Positions 40,899-50,720 of a stretch of DNA of 64,000 nucleotides are shown piece by piece. Made by a program: the position numbers and the translations under genes. The stretch lies in the NCBI RefSeq assembly GCF_018882185.1, contig NZ_JACVOY010000004.1, positions 165,351-229,350 of the forward strand, in the 5' to 3' direction. The stretch's first letter is position 1, and the number at the start of each line of letters is the position of its first letter. Source of the stretch: Polynucleobacter sp. AP-Latsch-80-C2 (GTDB taxonomy: Bacteria; Pseudomonadota; Gammaproteobacteria; Burkholderiales; Burkholderiaceae). The notes beneath the pieces were generated by a model. It ran no database searches. It had not been told where the DNA came from and was given only the letters and a program-made list of their open reading frames with translations.

Positions 40899-41448
40899 TA
40901 ACTACGATTCGTTTACCTATAACCTCGTGCAATATTTTGCAGAACTTGGGGAAGAGGTAAAAGTATTTCGGAATGATGAAATTGCAGTAGAAGATATTGC
41001 AAAACTTAATCCTGCGCGTATCTGCATTTCACCTGGCCCCTGTAGCCCTGCGGAGGCTGGTATTTCTGTTGGTACCATTAAGCGCTATGCGGGACACATT
41101 CCGATTCTGGGTGTTTGCCTTGGTCACCAAGCCATTGGTGAAGCCTTTGGGGGCAATATTGTTCGCGCACAAAAAGTCATGCACGGCAAGACGGATGATA
41201 TTCATCACACTGGCGTAGGCGTTTTTAAGGACTTACCTAATCCTTTTAAAGTCACCCGCTATCACTCTCTAGCAATTGAGAAGAGCTCATTACCAGACGT
41301 ACTCGAAGTAACAGCCACCTCTTCAGACGGCGAGATTATGGGCGTACGCCATCGTGAGCTTGCAGTAGAAGGTGTGCAGTTCCATCCAGAGTCCATTCTG
41401 TCTGAACATGGTCACGCCTTGCTCAAGAATTTTCTGCAAAATAAATAA
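40882..41448 (+). CDS. trpG: Anthranilate synthase component II (glutamine amidotransferase)
   Basis: TrpG supplies ammonia from glutamine to TrpE. The 188-residue product has [17 protein letters not shown], the oxyanion [12 protein letters not shown], the nucleophile cysteine in [15 protein letters not shown] and the catalytic His-Glu in VQFHPESIL. The start at 40882 is set by AGGAGG five bases upstream, inside trpE. It is not fused to trpD and lies 12 bases ahead of it. Confidence 0.97.
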   Translation: MLLMIDNYDSFTYNLVQYFAELGEEVKVFRNDEIAVEDIAKLNPARICISPGPCSPAEAGISVGTIKRYAGHIPILGVCLGHQAIGEAFGGNIVRAQKVMHGKTDDIHHTGVGVFKDLPNPFKVTRYHSLAIEKSSLPDVLEVTATSSDGEIMGVRHRELAVEGVQFHPESILSEHGHALLKNFLQNK

Positions 41449-41460
41449 GTCCTCAGCGCC

Positions 41461-42486
41461 ATGCCCATTACTCCACAAGAAGCCCTACAACGCTGTATTG
41501 AACATCGTGAACTCTTTCATGATGAGATGACGGCGATGATGCGCCTCATCATGAGTGGCGAAATGTCTCCTGAACTGGTGGCAGGTCTGTTGGTAGCTTT
41601 GCGTACTAAGAAAGAGACCGTTGGAGAAATAGCAGCAGCAGCTCAAGTCATGCGTGAATTTGCAACTTCAGTACACGTAGAAGATCGCACCCACCTCGTG
41701 GATGTCGTAGGAACTGGCGGTGATGGTGCCCATACTTTTAATATTTCTACTGCAGCTATGTTTGTTGCTGCAGGAGCTGGCGCCAAGATTGCCAAGCATG
41801 GCAATCGCAGCGTCAGTAGTAAATCCGGTAGCGCTGATGTACTAGAAGCCTTAGGAGTGAATCTTGCGCTGTCAGCAGAGCAAGTAGCAAAGTGTATTTC
41901 TACAGTGGGTGCCGGCTTCATGTTTGCACCTAACCATCACCCTGCCATGAAAAATGTCGTACCGATTCGCAAACAATTGGGTGTACGCACTATTTTCAAT
42001 ATCCTGGGGCCACTCACCAACCCAGCTGATGCAAAGCGCATCCTGATGGGCGTCTTTCATGCGGATCTAGTGGGCATTCAGGCACGGGTGTTGCAAGCCC
42101 TAGGTATGGAACATGCCCTCGTAGTCTATGGCCGCGATGGCTTGGATGAAATTTCTCTGGAAGGACCAACTCTAGTCGGCGAACTCAAAGATGGCGCAGT
42201 TCGTGAGTACGAGATCCACCCTAAAGACTTTGGCCTGAATACAGCCCCTACAAATAGCTTCAAAGTAGCTAATGCCCAAGAGTCAAAGAAAATCGTTTTA
42301 GACGTGATTGACAATAAACCTGGGGCAGCAAGTGACATCGTCTGTCTTAATGCTGGTGCTACCTTATATGTTGCTGGCGTGGCTAAAGATATTGCCAGTG
42401 GCATTGCGATGGCTCAAGCAGCAATTAGTTCAGGCGCCGCCCGTCAAAAACTCGACGCCTTTGTTAGCGCAACCCAATCTAAGTAA
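41461..42486 (+). CDS. trpD: Anthranilate phosphoribosyltransferase
   Basis: TrpD joins anthranilate with phosphoribosyl pyrophosphate. The 341-residue product shows [40 protein letters not shown] and [11 protein letters not shown], all substrate-binding motifs of the family, plus [11 protein letters not shown]. It lies six bases ahead of trpC. Confidence 0.97.
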   Translation: MPITPQEALQRCIEHRELFHDEMTAMMRLIMSGEMSPELVAGLLVALRTKKETVGEIAAAAQVMREFATSVHVEDRTHLVDVVGTGGDGAHTFNISTAAMFVAAGAGAKIAKHGNRSVSSKSGSADVLEALGVNLALSAEQVAKCISTVGAGFMFAPNHHPAMKNVVPIRKQLGVRTIFNILGPLTNPADAKRILMGVFHADLVGIQARVLQALGMEHALVVYGRDGLDEISLEGPTLVGELKDGAVREYEIHPKDFGLNTAPTNSFKVANAQESKKIVLDVIDNKPGAASDIVCLNAGATLYVAGVAKDIASGIAMAQAAISSGAARQKLDAFVSATQSK

Positions 42487-42492
42487 TTATTT

Positions 42493-43296
42493 ATGAGCGA
42501 TATTCTCGACAAAATTGTTGCCACCAAAAAAGTAGAGATAGCGGCGATCTCTCAGAAAATCTCTTTGGGCAATCAACGTGAAATAGCCCTTGCGAATAAT
42601 CAAAATGCTCTATTACAACCACGCGGCTTTATCAACTCTATCAATCAAAAGATTGTCTCTGGAAAAGCTGGTGTTATTACCGAAATCAAGAAGGCAAGCC
42701 CAAGTAAAGGCATCCTGCGCGAAAACTTTAATCCTGCAGAAATTGCACGCTCTTATGAGCAGCATGGCTCCGCATGTTTATCCGTATTAACGGATGTTGA
42801 TTACTTTCAGGGCTGCAATGCCTATTTACAAGAAGCTCATGCCGCCTGCTCCATTCCCGTGTTGCGCAAAGACTTTACGATTGATCCCTATCAAGTGTAT
42901 GAAGCCCGTGCGATTGGTGCTGATGCCATCTTGCTGATCGTTGCATGCCTTGAGTTGAATCAAATGAAAGAGCTTGAAGCGTGCGCCCATGAATTGGGTT
43001 TAGATGTCTTGGTTGAGGTTCATAACGCGCCTGAACTTGAGCAAGCGCTAGAGTTAAAGACGCCTTTACTCGGGATTAACAATCGCAATCTCAAAACCTT
43101 TGAGGTTACTTTACAAACCACGCTCTCGCTATTGTCGATGGTACCTAGCAATAAGACCTTGGTGACTGAGTCAGGAATTTTGAATCGTGCAGACGTACAG
43201 TTCATGCGCGATAACCAAATCAATGCGTTTTTAGTCGGCGAAGCTTTTATGCGAGCCCAAGATCCTGGTTCCGCACTTAGTGAACTGTTTTTCTAG
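42493..43296 (+). CDS. trpC: Indole-3-glycerol phosphate synthase
   Basis: TrpC closes the indole ring. The 267-residue TIM barrel has [17 protein letters not shown] near residue 60, [46 protein letters not shown] and LVTESGILN. It is not fused with trpF, and trpF, trpB and trpA are not in the window. Its last 20 bases overlap the convergent membrane protein gene. Confidence 0.97.
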   Translation: MSDILDKIVATKKVEIAAISQKISLGNQREIALANNQNALLQPRGFINSINQKIVSGKAGVITEIKKASPSKGILRENFNPAEIARSYEQHGSACLSVLTDVDYFQGCNAYLQEAHAACSIPVLRKDFTIDPYQVYEARAIGADAILLIVACLELNQMKELEACAHELGLDVLVEVHNAPELEQALELKTPLLGINNRNLKTFEVTLQTTLSLLSMVPSNKTLVTESGILNRADVQFMRDNQINAFLVGEAFMRAQDPGSALSELFF

Positions 43297-43849
43297 ATCC
43301 CTTAAAAAGATCTATGCCATATTTAATGATGGCAATCAGTAATACAGAGCCTAAGATATCTCCCAGCACCATCACTAAAAAGTGCTTGATCGTTCCCGCA
43401 TTCTCTAGGCCTACAGTCATGAACCACCACTGGTGCAGGCCCGCACTCCATAAGGCATAAATCAAGATACATAAGCCCAGCTTTTGAACGCTAAGATTCC
43501 TCAGATCGGGAGCGAGATGAATATTTTTGACAACAAAGATTCTGGCCAAGTAAGGCGCGAACCCTGATATCACGCCAATACCAATGCAGGCCGTGATGCC
43601 CAGCGGAAAAGCCCCGTAATAACTAATTAAAAATGAGGAAAGCGCGATGCCCATAGCGCCGGGCAAGCCAAAGATTAATGTCAGAAATAATCGAAGACCG
43701 GCGGGCAAATAAATCCAATTGACCCCTAAGTCGTAAGTTAAATCTATTGTGAGCCATTGATTTAAGTAATAGAGAATTGTGTACGACAACGAACTAATTA
43801 GCAGCTCAGAGAACCACGCCATCGGTGTCGTAGAAAATGTTTTATCCAT
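43277..43849 (-). CDS. Integral membrane protein of unknown function (MASE1-like)
   Basis: The 190-residue product is hydrophobic with about five membrane segments, without a soluble domain. The stretch [18 protein letters not shown] resembles the conserved segment of MASE1-type sensor domains, but no diguanylate cyclase or kinase domain follows, so this is at best a distant likeness. I start at ATG 43849; a TTG two codons upstream is possible. It overlaps the trpC end by 20 bases on the opposite strand and shares a 134-base upstream gap with the divergent winged-helix gene. Confidence 0.7.
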   Translation of the reverse strand: MDKTFSTTPMAWFSELLISSLSYTILYYLNQWLTIDLTYDLGVNWIYLPAGLRLFLTLIFGLPGAMGIALSSFLISYYGAFPLGITACIGIGVISGFAPYLARIFVVKNIHLAPDLRNLSVQKLGLCILIYALWSAGLHQWWFMTVGLENAGTIKHFLVMVLGDILGSVLLIAIIKYGIDLFKGSRKTVH

Positions 43850-43943
43850 TACCAAGCATCAGAATAATTTTTTAATATGTGCGGACAAGTAACAAACAAG
43901 TTTGGAGTGGTTTTTAAAGATATACTCTAGGTGTTTACATCAG

Positions 43944-43971
43944 GTGAATAGCTATTAAGTGAATCGCTATT
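43944..43971. promoter_or_regulatory. Paired 13-bp direct repeats, candidate operator
   Basis: GTGAATAGCTATT and GTGAATCGCTATT lie two bases apart, 12 bases before the winged-helix gene. The first contains the perfect palindrome AATAGCTATT. A 7-bp inverted repeat GAATAGC / GCTATTC spans both. The position suits binding by the regulator itself or another dimeric protein. Confidence 0.5.
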
Positions 43972-43983
43972 CAAACCAATACC

Positions 43984-44331
43984 ATGTCAATTAATAAAAC
44001 CTCTTACCTTCGCTTTTTGAATCTGATTGATGCGCTTGATCGCATGAACCCTGGCAAGAAGCTCGACTGCACAGAAGAAAGTCTGCTCGATAAGATCATT
44101 CTCTCGTTTCATGCAAAACAATCTGTCTTGGTTGGCGATTTAATCTCACTCTCCTCACTGGGCTCACAAGCTACTTTGCATGGTCGCTTAAAAAACTTAA
44201 GTGCGATGGGTTATATCAAGATGGCTGCAAATGTCGATGGGCGTAAGAAGGAAGTGGTACCAACCAAGCTAGCACTCAAACGTTACGATGAGATTTCAAA
44301 GTGCCTAGAGAAGGCCGCTAAAGCAGGGTGA
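43984..44331 (+). CDS. MarR-like winged-helix regulator
   Basis: The 115-residue product has a helical N-terminus, then a winged-helix core: residues about 50-90 with VGDLISLSSLGSQATLHGRLKNLSAMGYI as recognition helix region, and VDGRKKEVVPTKLALKRYDEI as the wing and following helix, the MarR pattern of D-R-K-K followed by LT-like helix. It lacks the longer dimerisation helices of typical MarR proteins (about 140 residues). The operator-like repeats directly upstream suggest autoregulation. Targets are unknown; the divergent membrane protein is one candidate. Confidence 0.7.
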   Translation: MSINKTSYLRFLNLIDALDRMNPGKKLDCTEESLLDKIILSFHAKQSVLVGDLISLSSLGSQATLHGRLKNLSAMGYIKMAANVDGRKKEVVPTKLALKRYDEISKCLEKAAKAG

Positions 44332-44362
44332 TCGAGCATTCTTTGCTAAATTAGTATTCAAT

Positions 44363-44391
44363 AAAAAAGCCCTCACTAGAAGGGCTTTTTT
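44363..44391. terminator. Bidirectional Rho-independent terminator
   Basis: AAAAAAGCCCT / AGGGCTTTTTT forms a stem with a short loop and T runs on both strands. It sits between the convergent winged-helix gene and ychF and can serve both. Confidence 0.9.
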
Positions 44392-44414
44392 ATTACTGAA
44401 GAACTGATATTGAG

Positions 44415-45509
44415 TTAGACATTAAATAAGAAATTCAGAACGTCTCCATCTTTAACAACATACTCCTTGCCTTCAGCGCGCATCTTGCCTGCCTCTTTGG
44501 CCCCCGCCTCACCTTTGAACTGAACGAAATCTTCGTATGAGATGGTTTGCGCACGAATAAAGCCACGCTCAAAATCAGTATGAATAACACCTGCAGCCTG
44601 TGGCGCTGTATCGCCTTGATGAATAGTCCAAGCGCGAACTTCTTTAACGCCCGCTGTAAAGTAAGTCTGCAAACCTAATAGCTTGTAGCCCGCCCGAATT
44701 ACTCGATCCAATCCAGACTCTTCCATACCCAAGTCAGCTAAAAACTCGGCCTTATCAGCATCATCTAAATCGGCAATCTCAGCTTCGATTGCTGCGCACA
44801 CTGCCACTACTGGGGCGCCTTCTTTAGCAGCATGCTGAATCACAGCCTCTAAATGGGGGTTATTAGCAAAACCATCTTCTTTGACGTTAGCGATATACAT
44901 CGCTGGTTTTGCCGTGATTAGACAAAGTGGTTTTAAAAGAAGATTTTCTTCTTCAGTCAGCTTCATACTGCGCACTGGCTGAGCCTGATCTAAATGGGCT
45001 TGTACCTTAGTTAATATAGCCACCAAGGCTGCAGCATCTTTATCATTACCTGACTTTGCTGCCTTACTTGACCGTTGAAGGGTTTTTTCAACTGTTGTTA
45101 AATCAGATAGGGCCAATTCAGTATCAATTACTGCGATATCGGAGATCGGGTCGATTTTTCCTGCAACGTGAATCACGTTAGCGTCTTCAAAACAGCGCAC
45201 TAAATGGGTAATGGCATCTGTTTCCCGAATATTGGCTAAAAATTGGTTTCCCAAGCCCTCGCCTTTCGAAGCGCCAGCCACCAAGCCCGCAATATCCACA
45301 AACTCGACTGCAGCCGGCAGCACACGCTCTGGCGTCACAATCTCAGCCAGGGCGGCCAAACGGGGGTCAGGAACCTCAACTACGCCTACGTTTGGCTCGA
45401 TCGTGCAGAAAGGATAGTTTTCCGCTGCGATTCCAGCCTTGGTAAGCGCATTAAAGAGGGTAGATTTGCCGACGTTAGGCAGGCCGACGATGCCACATTT
45501 CAAAGACAT
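44415..45509 (-). CDS. ychF: Redox-regulated ribosome-binding ATPase YchF
   Basis: YchF is an Obg-related P-loop ATPase that binds ribosomes. The 364-residue product has [15 protein letters not shown] at the N-terminus, [17 protein letters not shown] with switch residues, a coiled-coil insertion near 130-200, and a C-terminal TGS domain ([15 protein letters not shown] to [11 protein letters not shown]). It is divergent from the UbiH-type gene by 40 bases. Confidence 0.97.
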   Translation of the reverse strand: MSLKCGIVGLPNVGKSTLFNALTKAGIAAENYPFCTIEPNVGVVEVPDPRLAALAEIVTPERVLPAAVEFVDIAGLVAGASKGEGLGNQFLANIRETDAITHLVRCFEDANVIHVAGKIDPISDIAVIDTELALSDLTTVEKTLQRSSKAAKSGNDKDAAALVAILTKVQAHLDQAQPVRSMKLTEEENLLLKPLCLITAKPAMYIANVKEDGFANNPHLEAVIQHAAKEGAPVVAVCAAIEAEIADLDDADKAEFLADLGMEESGLDRVIRAGYKLLGLQTYFTAGVKEVRAWTIHQGDTAPQAAGVIHTDFERGFIRAQTISYEDFVQFKGEAGAKEAGKMRAEGKEYVVKDGDVLNFLFNV

Positions 45510-45549
45510 GTCCGTATTGTAAAGGGGCTGGTTTCGATATCATCGAGTT

Positions 45550-46824
45550 ATGTCAGAAGTTCACTTAAAAACACCCTCAAAATCCCCCGCCCATTCCAGC
45601 CAAACTCGCTTAGTAGATGTGGCAGTAATTGGGGGAGGCATTGCTGGTAAAGCTTGTGCACTCGGTTTGGCGCAACTCGGCCTGCAAACCGTGGAAATTG
45701 CTCCTGACCTAGGGCAGCCAGTCCCTAGCCCCCAGGGCATGCAATGGGGCCAGCGCGTTTATGCTTTTTCCCCAAGTACCCAAAAATTACTGGCCCACTT
45801 ACAGATTTGGGATGCGCTTGACCATACTCGCCTTCAACCAGTGCGCGATATGCGAATTTATGGTGATCGCGGCGAAAAAAATGATCAGCTACATCTTTCT
45901 GCATTTGAGGCAGGTACACCTCAACTAGCCTGGATTGGTGAAGCCAATTTAATTGAACATACCCTTGATCAAGCTTCACGCTTTCAAAATAAATTAGAAC
46001 GTATTGCTGATGTTCTGGAAAAAATAGAGGTCGATCCTGAAGGCGTTACCCTCAAGCTTCAAAATGGCACTACGATCCGCGCTCAGTTAGTTATTGCTGC
46101 GGACGGCGCCAACTCTCCCATTCGATCCGAACTCGGAATTACTACCAGCGAAGAAAGTTATTCTCAAAGTGCCGTTGTCGCCAATTGGAATTGCACCTAT
46201 CCCCATTTAGAAACCGCCTTTCAGTGGTTCCTACCTGGCGGCGACATCGTTGCAATGCTGCCATTACCCAACAAGCAAGTGTCCATGGTGTGGTCAACTT
46301 CACCAGAGAATGCAGCGGAATTATTAAAACTAGATCAAGTCCAATGGGCTGAGAAATTCTCGACGATTGCCAATGGCTCAATCGAAAAGCAACTCGGAGA
46401 ACTCACACTTAACTCAGCGCCCACAGCCTTCCCACTGAGAAAAATTCGAGCAAGTCGCTTTATAGGTCCAGAATCTTCACCGAAGGTGGTCTTAATTGGT
46501 GACGCTGCCCACGTCATGCACCCACTGGCAGGACAAGGCTTGAACTTGGGGCTGCGTGATGTTGCTGTCTTACTCAACATTCTCGGTAAACGCGAATCTT
46601 TCCGCTCGCCAAGCGACCCCGTGCTATTGCGGCGCTATGAACGACAGCGTCAGGGTGATACCAGCGCATTACTATGGGTTACTGACAAACTTAAGAAATT
46701 ATTTTCTGCATCAAGCAACACCGAGCGCCAGCTCCGGAATTGGGGTCTAGGCCTAGTAAATAAAAGCCACTTTATAAAACAGCGTCTCATTGAACGCGCC
46801 CTAGGGGAAATTGATTTTGAATAA
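45550..46824 (+). CDS. UbiH/UbiF/VisC-type FAD hydroxylase
   Basis: The 424-residue flavoprotein is an aromatic-ring hydroxylase of the ubiquinone-synthesis group. The FAD Rossmann motif is VIGGGIAGKACALGLAQLG near residue 25, the DG motif is VIAADGANSPIR near 178, and the second FAD-ribose motif is LIGDAAHVMHPLAGQGLNLG near 315. Which ring position it hydroxylates cannot be told from sequence; UbiH, UbiI and UbiM are alternatives. Its end overlaps the dsbC start by eight bases. Confidence 0.88.
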   Translation: MSEVHLKTPSKSPAHSSQTRLVDVAVIGGGIAGKACALGLAQLGLQTVEIAPDLGQPVPSPQGMQWGQRVYAFSPSTQKLLAHLQIWDALDHTRLQPVRDMRIYGDRGEKNDQLHLSAFEAGTPQLAWIGEANLIEHTLDQASRFQNKLERIADVLEKIEVDPEGVTLKLQNGTTIRAQLVIAADGANSPIRSELGITTSEESYSQSAVVANWNCTYPHLETAFQWFLPGGDIVAMLPLPNKQVSMVWSTSPENAAELLKLDQVQWAEKFSTIANGSIEKQLGELTLNSAPTAFPLRKIRASRFIGPESSPKVVLIGDAAHVMHPLAGQGLNLGLRDVAVLLNILGKRESFRSPSDPVLLRRYERQRQGDTSALLWVTDKLKKLFSASSNTERQLRNWGLGLVNKSHFIKQRLIERALGEIDFE

Positions 46825-47533
46825 ATTTTTAACAGCTTGTGCATTTGTATTTGCTACCCTGCTTTGCACTCAACTAGTACATGCGCAAGCAGAACAGCAA
46901 CTCAAAACAGATCTGCAAAAAAAATTAGGGAGTAATGCCAAAGTTCGTAGCGTTTCACCCGCCCCTGTTAATGGCCTATATGAAGTACTGGTTGGCAATG
47001 ATGTTTTTTATACCGATAGCACTGGAAAATATCTAATCCAGGGTGAGATTATTGAATTGGCAACCGGTAAAAATCTTACCGAGCAACGACAGGCAGATCT
47101 CAATCGCATCAAATGGACTGATCTTTCTCCAGCTAATGCCATCAAAACTGTCCGCGGTAATGGAAGTCGCCAGTTAGCGATCTTTTCAGATCCTAATTGC
47201 GGCTACTGTAAGCGTCTTGAAAAATCCCTTCAGCAACTAGATAACGTCACCATCTATACCTATCTGATTCCCATTTTGTCGCCAGACTCCGCTCAGAAAT
47301 CCAAGCAAATTTGGTGCTCTACTGACCCCTATAAGGCCTATATCGACTGGATGATTAATGGGGTTGCCCCTAGCGGCAAGAGTGATTGCAGCACTCCCTT
47401 AGACAAAAATATGGCTTTTGCAAAGTCTTATGGGATTACTGGAACGCCCACCCTTTTCTTTACAGACGGGAGTCGCTTCCCAGGCGCCGTTCAGATCACC
47501 GATATCGAAAAGAAATTTAGCTCACTTAAATAA
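46817..47533 (+). CDS. dsbC: Periplasmic disulfide isomerase DsbC
   Basis: DsbC is a periplasmic V-shaped dimeric disulfide isomerase. I start at TTG 46817, nine bases after AGGGG; another TTG two codons earlier has poorer spacing. The first 23 residues are a signal peptide ending LVHA. The N-terminal dimerisation domain covers about residues 24-80, and the thioredoxin domain holds the active site NCGYCKRLEKS and the cis-proline loop GITGTPTLFF. A second cysteine pair (WCSTDP, DCSTP) matches the structural disulfide of the family. Confidence 0.92.
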   Translation: MNKFLTACAFVFATLLCTQLVHAQAEQQLKTDLQKKLGSNAKVRSVSPAPVNGLYEVLVGNDVFYTDSTGKYLIQGEIIELATGKNLTEQRQADLNRIKWTDLSPANAIKTVRGNGSRQLAIFSDPNCGYCKRLEKSLQQLDNVTIYTYLIPILSPDSAQKSKQIWCSTDPYKAYIDWMINGVAPSGKSDCSTPLDKNMAFAKSYGITGTPTLFFTDGSRFPGAVQITDIEKKFSSLK

Positions 47534-47538
47534 TCTCT

Positions 47539-49329
47539 ATGAGTCAATCCGATCTTCCCGAAATTCAATACACCGTCTGGCCAGCAGACCTTCATGGTCA
47601 TCGCTTTAAAGTTAAGCTGCATATTGCCAATCCCGATCCTGATGGGCAAGTCCTACAAATGCCAGCATGGATTCCGGGAAGTTATTTAATTCGGGATTTT
47701 AGTAAGCAGATTGAATCTATTGAGGCGTATTCGGCAGATGCAAATGGAAGACTACTTTCCTTAGAGCGAATTGATAACGATCGGTGGCGCCTACCCAAGG
47801 GAAGTGGCGCAGTCAATGTTGTAACTACTGTGTATGCCTTTGATTCTTCTGTACGCGCAGCTTATCTAGATACCGAGCGCGCCTTCTTTAATGCCAGCAG
47901 CCTCTGCTTGGCAGCGCAAGGTCAAGAGCAGGTACCGTGCTCTCTAGCCATTCTTGCACCTGAGGCGATTACCGCAGAGCACTGGACAGTGCAGACTAGT
48001 TTGAGGGCTGTCAAAACCGATTCGCGTGGTTTTGGTTTTTATCTCGCACAAAACTACGATGACCTCTTAGATCATCCTATAGCAATGGGTGAATTTCAAT
48101 TGATCAGCTGGGAATCCCAAGGCGTGGACCACCGTATGGCCATTCAAGGCTGCGTACATCCGATCGATACCAGTCGTCTAGCGGATGATCTGCAAGCCAT
48201 TTGTACATCTACTATTGCGTTATTTGAGCCCAAAACAAAACGGGCGCCATTTGATGGCTATTTATTTTTAGTCAATGCTGTACTGAATGGCTATGGTGGT
48301 CTTGAGCATCGCAATAGCACTGCCCTGTTATGTCGGCGCGACCAAATTCCGCAAGAGAAGGTACTCTTTGAAGAAAATGCCTATCGTGAATTTCTAGGTT
48401 TATGTAGTCATGAGTACTTTCATGCATGGTTGGTAAAGCGCATTCAGCCCAAAGCCTTTCAACCATATCAACTCGATCGTAGAAATCACACGCGCCTGCT
48501 TTGGCTATTCGAAGGCTTTACAAGCTACTACGATGATCTCCAATTATTCCGCAGTAAGCGGATTGATCTCAAAACGTATTTGAAATTAGTTGCCGATAAT
48601 TGGAATGGTATTTTGCGGGGCCCCGGCAGACGCAAACAGAGTCTAGCGGACAGCTCATTTGATGCTTGGACCAAGTATTATCAGGCAGATGAAAATACCC
48701 CTAACGCTGTGGTCAGTTACTACGGCAAAGGAGCTCTACTTGCCTTAGGGCTGGATTTACAAATTCGAGCATTCTCTAAAAATCAGAAATCTCTCGACGA
48801 TCTCATGCGCTTGATTTGGCAAAAACATGGGCTCACCTTAGAGGGCATTGCTGAAGATGGATTAGATGATTTGATCCTCTCCTTGCTGGGCGATGGCTTT
48901 ACTAAAACCTGGAATACCATCAAAACCAAATATATTTTTGGCGCAGAAGATATTCCCATTCAAAAATGGATTGGCTCAAAACTGATTTCAGTAAAAGCTA
49001 AACCCCAATCCAAACTAGAAAAGCTGAAGCTGCAATTTGGAATGCGCCATACGGAATCGAGTGGTTGGCTAAAGGTCACCCACGTTTTAGACGGCGGACT
49101 GGCGCAGGCCGCTGGTCTGGCGGCAGGTGACCTACTAGCAAGCATTAATGGCCAACGCCTTACCAATGCCCGCTGGGATCGGGTTCTTGGCAGCTTATGC
49201 GAAGGCCAAAGCATGAGTATCTGTTTTTATCGGGATGACTTAATGCATGAGCGTATGGCTTTTTTAGAAGATAGCCAAATCCCTAACCAATATGAACTGA
49301 GCTCAATGAGCAAATCAACATCAACTTAA
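47539..49329 (+). CDS. M61 family metallopeptidase with PDZ domain
   Basis: The 596-residue protein is a glycyl-aminopeptidase-like zinc peptidase. The N-terminal beta-rich domain begins with YTVWPADLHGHRFKV and includes MPAWIPGSYLIRDFSK; the zinc motif HEYFHAWLVKRIQP near residue 295 is followed by the downstream glutamate in LLWLFEGFTSYYDDL. A PDZ domain occupies about 510-585 (GGLAQAAGLAAGDLLASINGQ). No signal peptide is seen, so it is probably cytoplasmic. It overlaps ung by one base. Confidence 0.9.
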   Translation: MSQSDLPEIQYTVWPADLHGHRFKVKLHIANPDPDGQVLQMPAWIPGSYLIRDFSKQIESIEAYSADANGRLLSLERIDNDRWRLPKGSGAVNVVTTVYAFDSSVRAAYLDTERAFFNASSLCLAAQGQEQVPCSLAILAPEAITAEHWTVQTSLRAVKTDSRGFGFYLAQNYDDLLDHPIAMGEFQLISWESQGVDHRMAIQGCVHPIDTSRLADDLQAICTSTIALFEPKTKRAPFDGYLFLVNAVLNGYGGLEHRNSTALLCRRDQIPQEKVLFEENAYREFLGLCSHEYFHAWLVKRIQPKAFQPYQLDRRNHTRLLWLFEGFTSYYDDLQLFRSKRIDLKTYLKLVADNWNGILRGPGRRKQSLADSSFDAWTKYYQADENTPNAVVSYYGKGALLALGLDLQIRAFSKNQKSLDDLMRLIWQKHGLTLEGIAEDGLDDLILSLLGDGFTKTWNTIKTKYIFGAEDIPIQKWIGSKLISVKAKPQSKLEKLKLQFGMRHTESSGWLKVTHVLDGGLAQAAGLAAGDLLASINGQRLTNARWDRVLGSLCEGQSMSICFYRDDLMHERMAFLEDSQIPNQYELSSMSKSTST

Positions 49330-50090
49330 TGTACGCTTTTTCAGAAAAAGATATCCCCTCAGATTGGCGAGAGTTACTTGGTGATTACTTTCAATCAAGC
49401 GCATGGATTGCATTAAAAAATAATTTACAGTCAGCTTTAGATCATGGCTCTGATCTCATTCGTCCGGCGCCTGAAGATTTTTTTAAAGCCTTGCAATTAA
49501 CACCGGTGGATTCTGTAAAAGTCGTTATTCTCGGCCAAGATCCCTATCACTCGCCAGGACTTGCACAAGGCTTAGCTTTTTCAATTCCTGCAGATATTCC
49601 AAGCAACTCACGTGCATTTCCAAGTTCACTGCGCAACATCAGCAAAGCACTGTTGCTTGAACAATTTGGCGCCCTTCCCAACGGCGATTTGCATCACTGG
49701 GCACAGCAAGGGGTGCTACTTCTAAACACCGCCTTGAGTGTGAAATTAGGTGAAGCAGGTAGTCACGCTAACCTAGGCTGGAAGACTCTGATCGACCAAT
49801 TGATTTACGCACTGGCACTGCACAAACCCAATCTCGCGTGGATGCTATGGGGTGGACACGCTCAATCCAAATTACCGCTAATTACTAATAGTGTCGGCCA
49901 ACTTATTCTGCAATCGTCCCACCCTTCAGGACTCGGCGTCTATAAAACCGATAAGCCTTTTTTAGAACCCGGGGGTCAAAAGAGTTGTGGCCACTTCAGC
50001 AAAACCAATACATGGTTAGAGTCTCACGGAAAGCCTGTAATTCAGTGGATAAAGCCTCACAGCGGCCCTCATCAAATAAACCTCATTTAA
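49329..50090 (+). CDS. ung: Uracil-DNA glycosylase
   Basis: Ung removes uracil from DNA. The 253-residue product has the water-activating motif GQDPYHSPGLAQGLAFS near residue 73, LLLNTALSVKLGEAGSH, and the DNA-intercalating loop SSHPSGLGVYK near the C-terminus (the usual HPSPLS is altered to HPSGLG). It starts within the stop codon of the M61 gene (TAATG). Confidence 0.95.
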   Translation: MYAFSEKDIPSDWRELLGDYFQSSAWIALKNNLQSALDHGSDLIRPAPEDFFKALQLTPVDSVKVVILGQDPYHSPGLAQGLAFSIPADIPSNSRAFPSSLRNISKALLLEQFGALPNGDLHHWAQQGVLLLNTALSVKLGEAGSHANLGWKTLIDQLIYALALHKPNLAWMLWGGHAQSKLPLITNSVGQLILQSSHPSGLGVYKTDKPFLEPGGQKSCGHFSKTNTWLESHGKPVIQWIKPHSGPHQINLI

Positions 50091-50140
50091 TTTAGATGTT
50101 TAAATAAAAACTGGCAAAGCGTCTACTTTCGGCGCTAAAA

Positions 50141-50154
50141 TGTTACATGTAACA
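50141..50154. promoter_or_regulatory. 14-bp perfect palindrome upstream of the toxin-antitoxin pair
   Basis: TGTTACATGTAACA is a perfect palindrome 19 bases before the antitoxin start codon. It overlaps the last base of a -10-like TAAAAT (50136-50141). This is where MazE-type antitoxins usually bind to repress their own operon. Confidence 0.65.
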
Positions 50155-50173
50155 AACGATCGGGATTAGAAAA

Positions 50174-50389
50174 ATGTCCTCCAATACAGCCAAAAGGGTT
50201 CAAAAACACCGTCTCGCTCTACGCGCCGCTGGCCTAAGACCCGTTCAAATTTGGGTTCCAGATACACGCTCTACCGGGTTTATTGAAGAGTGTCGCCGTC
50301 AGTCTGCTTTGGCCGCACAATCCGACCGGGAAGACCATGAACTGATGGCTTTTATGGATCTTGCCCTATCTGATTTGCAGGACTTATGA
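50174..50389 (+). CDS. MazE-type antitoxin (DUF3018)
   Basis: The 71-residue product resembles the DUF3018 group of MazE-like antitoxins: a basic N-terminal helix AKRVQKHRLALRAAGLRPVQIWVPDTRS (shown in parts: AKRVQKHRLALRAAG then LRPVQIWVPD) of ribbon-helix-helix appearance, and an acidic C-terminal tail DREDHELMAFMDLALSD that would bind the toxin. It is followed by the toxin gene with an ATGA overlap, the standard arrangement. Confidence 0.82.
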   Translation: MSSNTAKRVQKHRLALRAAGLRPVQIWVPDTRSTGFIEECRRQSALAAQSDREDHELMAFMDLALSDLQDL

Positions 50390-50712
50390 AACGCGGCTCA
50401 ATCGTGACGATTGCCCTTCAGGGTGATTTTGGAAAACCAAGGCCTGCTCTAGTTCTTCAATCGGATGTCTTTAATGACATCCACGAAACCATCACGGTTG
50501 CATTAATTTCCAGTAGATTAATTCAGGGGCCAATATTCCGTCTTGATATTGCCCCAAGCCAACTCAATGGGCTATCAAAAGATAGTCAAATTCAGATGGA
50601 CAAAATCATGAGCATTAAAAAAGAAAAAATTGGTTCTGTGATCGGGGAAATAGAAGAACCGCTATTGGTAAGAGTGAACCGAGCCTTAGCGCTTTGGCTT
50701 GGATTGGTCTAG
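50386..50712 (+). CDS. mazF: MazF/PemK-type endoribonuclease toxin
   Basis: The 108-residue product has the MazF fold signature: KRGSIVTIALQGDFGKPRPALVLQSD begins as RGSIVTIALQGDFGKPRP, with the conserved arginine and GKPRPALV, then TVALISSRLI, and LSKDSQIQMDKIMSIKKE as SQIQMDKIMSI containing the catalytic-site region. It is an mRNA interferase by family. The stop is nine bases from a convergent gene. The cutting sequence cannot be predicted. Confidence 0.87.
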   Translation: MKRGSIVTIALQGDFGKPRPALVLQSDVFNDIHETITVALISSRLIQGPIFRLDIAPSQLNGLSKDSQIQMDKIMSIKKEKIGSVIGEIEEPLLVRVNRALALWLGLV

Positions 50713-50720
50713 CCGCCACA

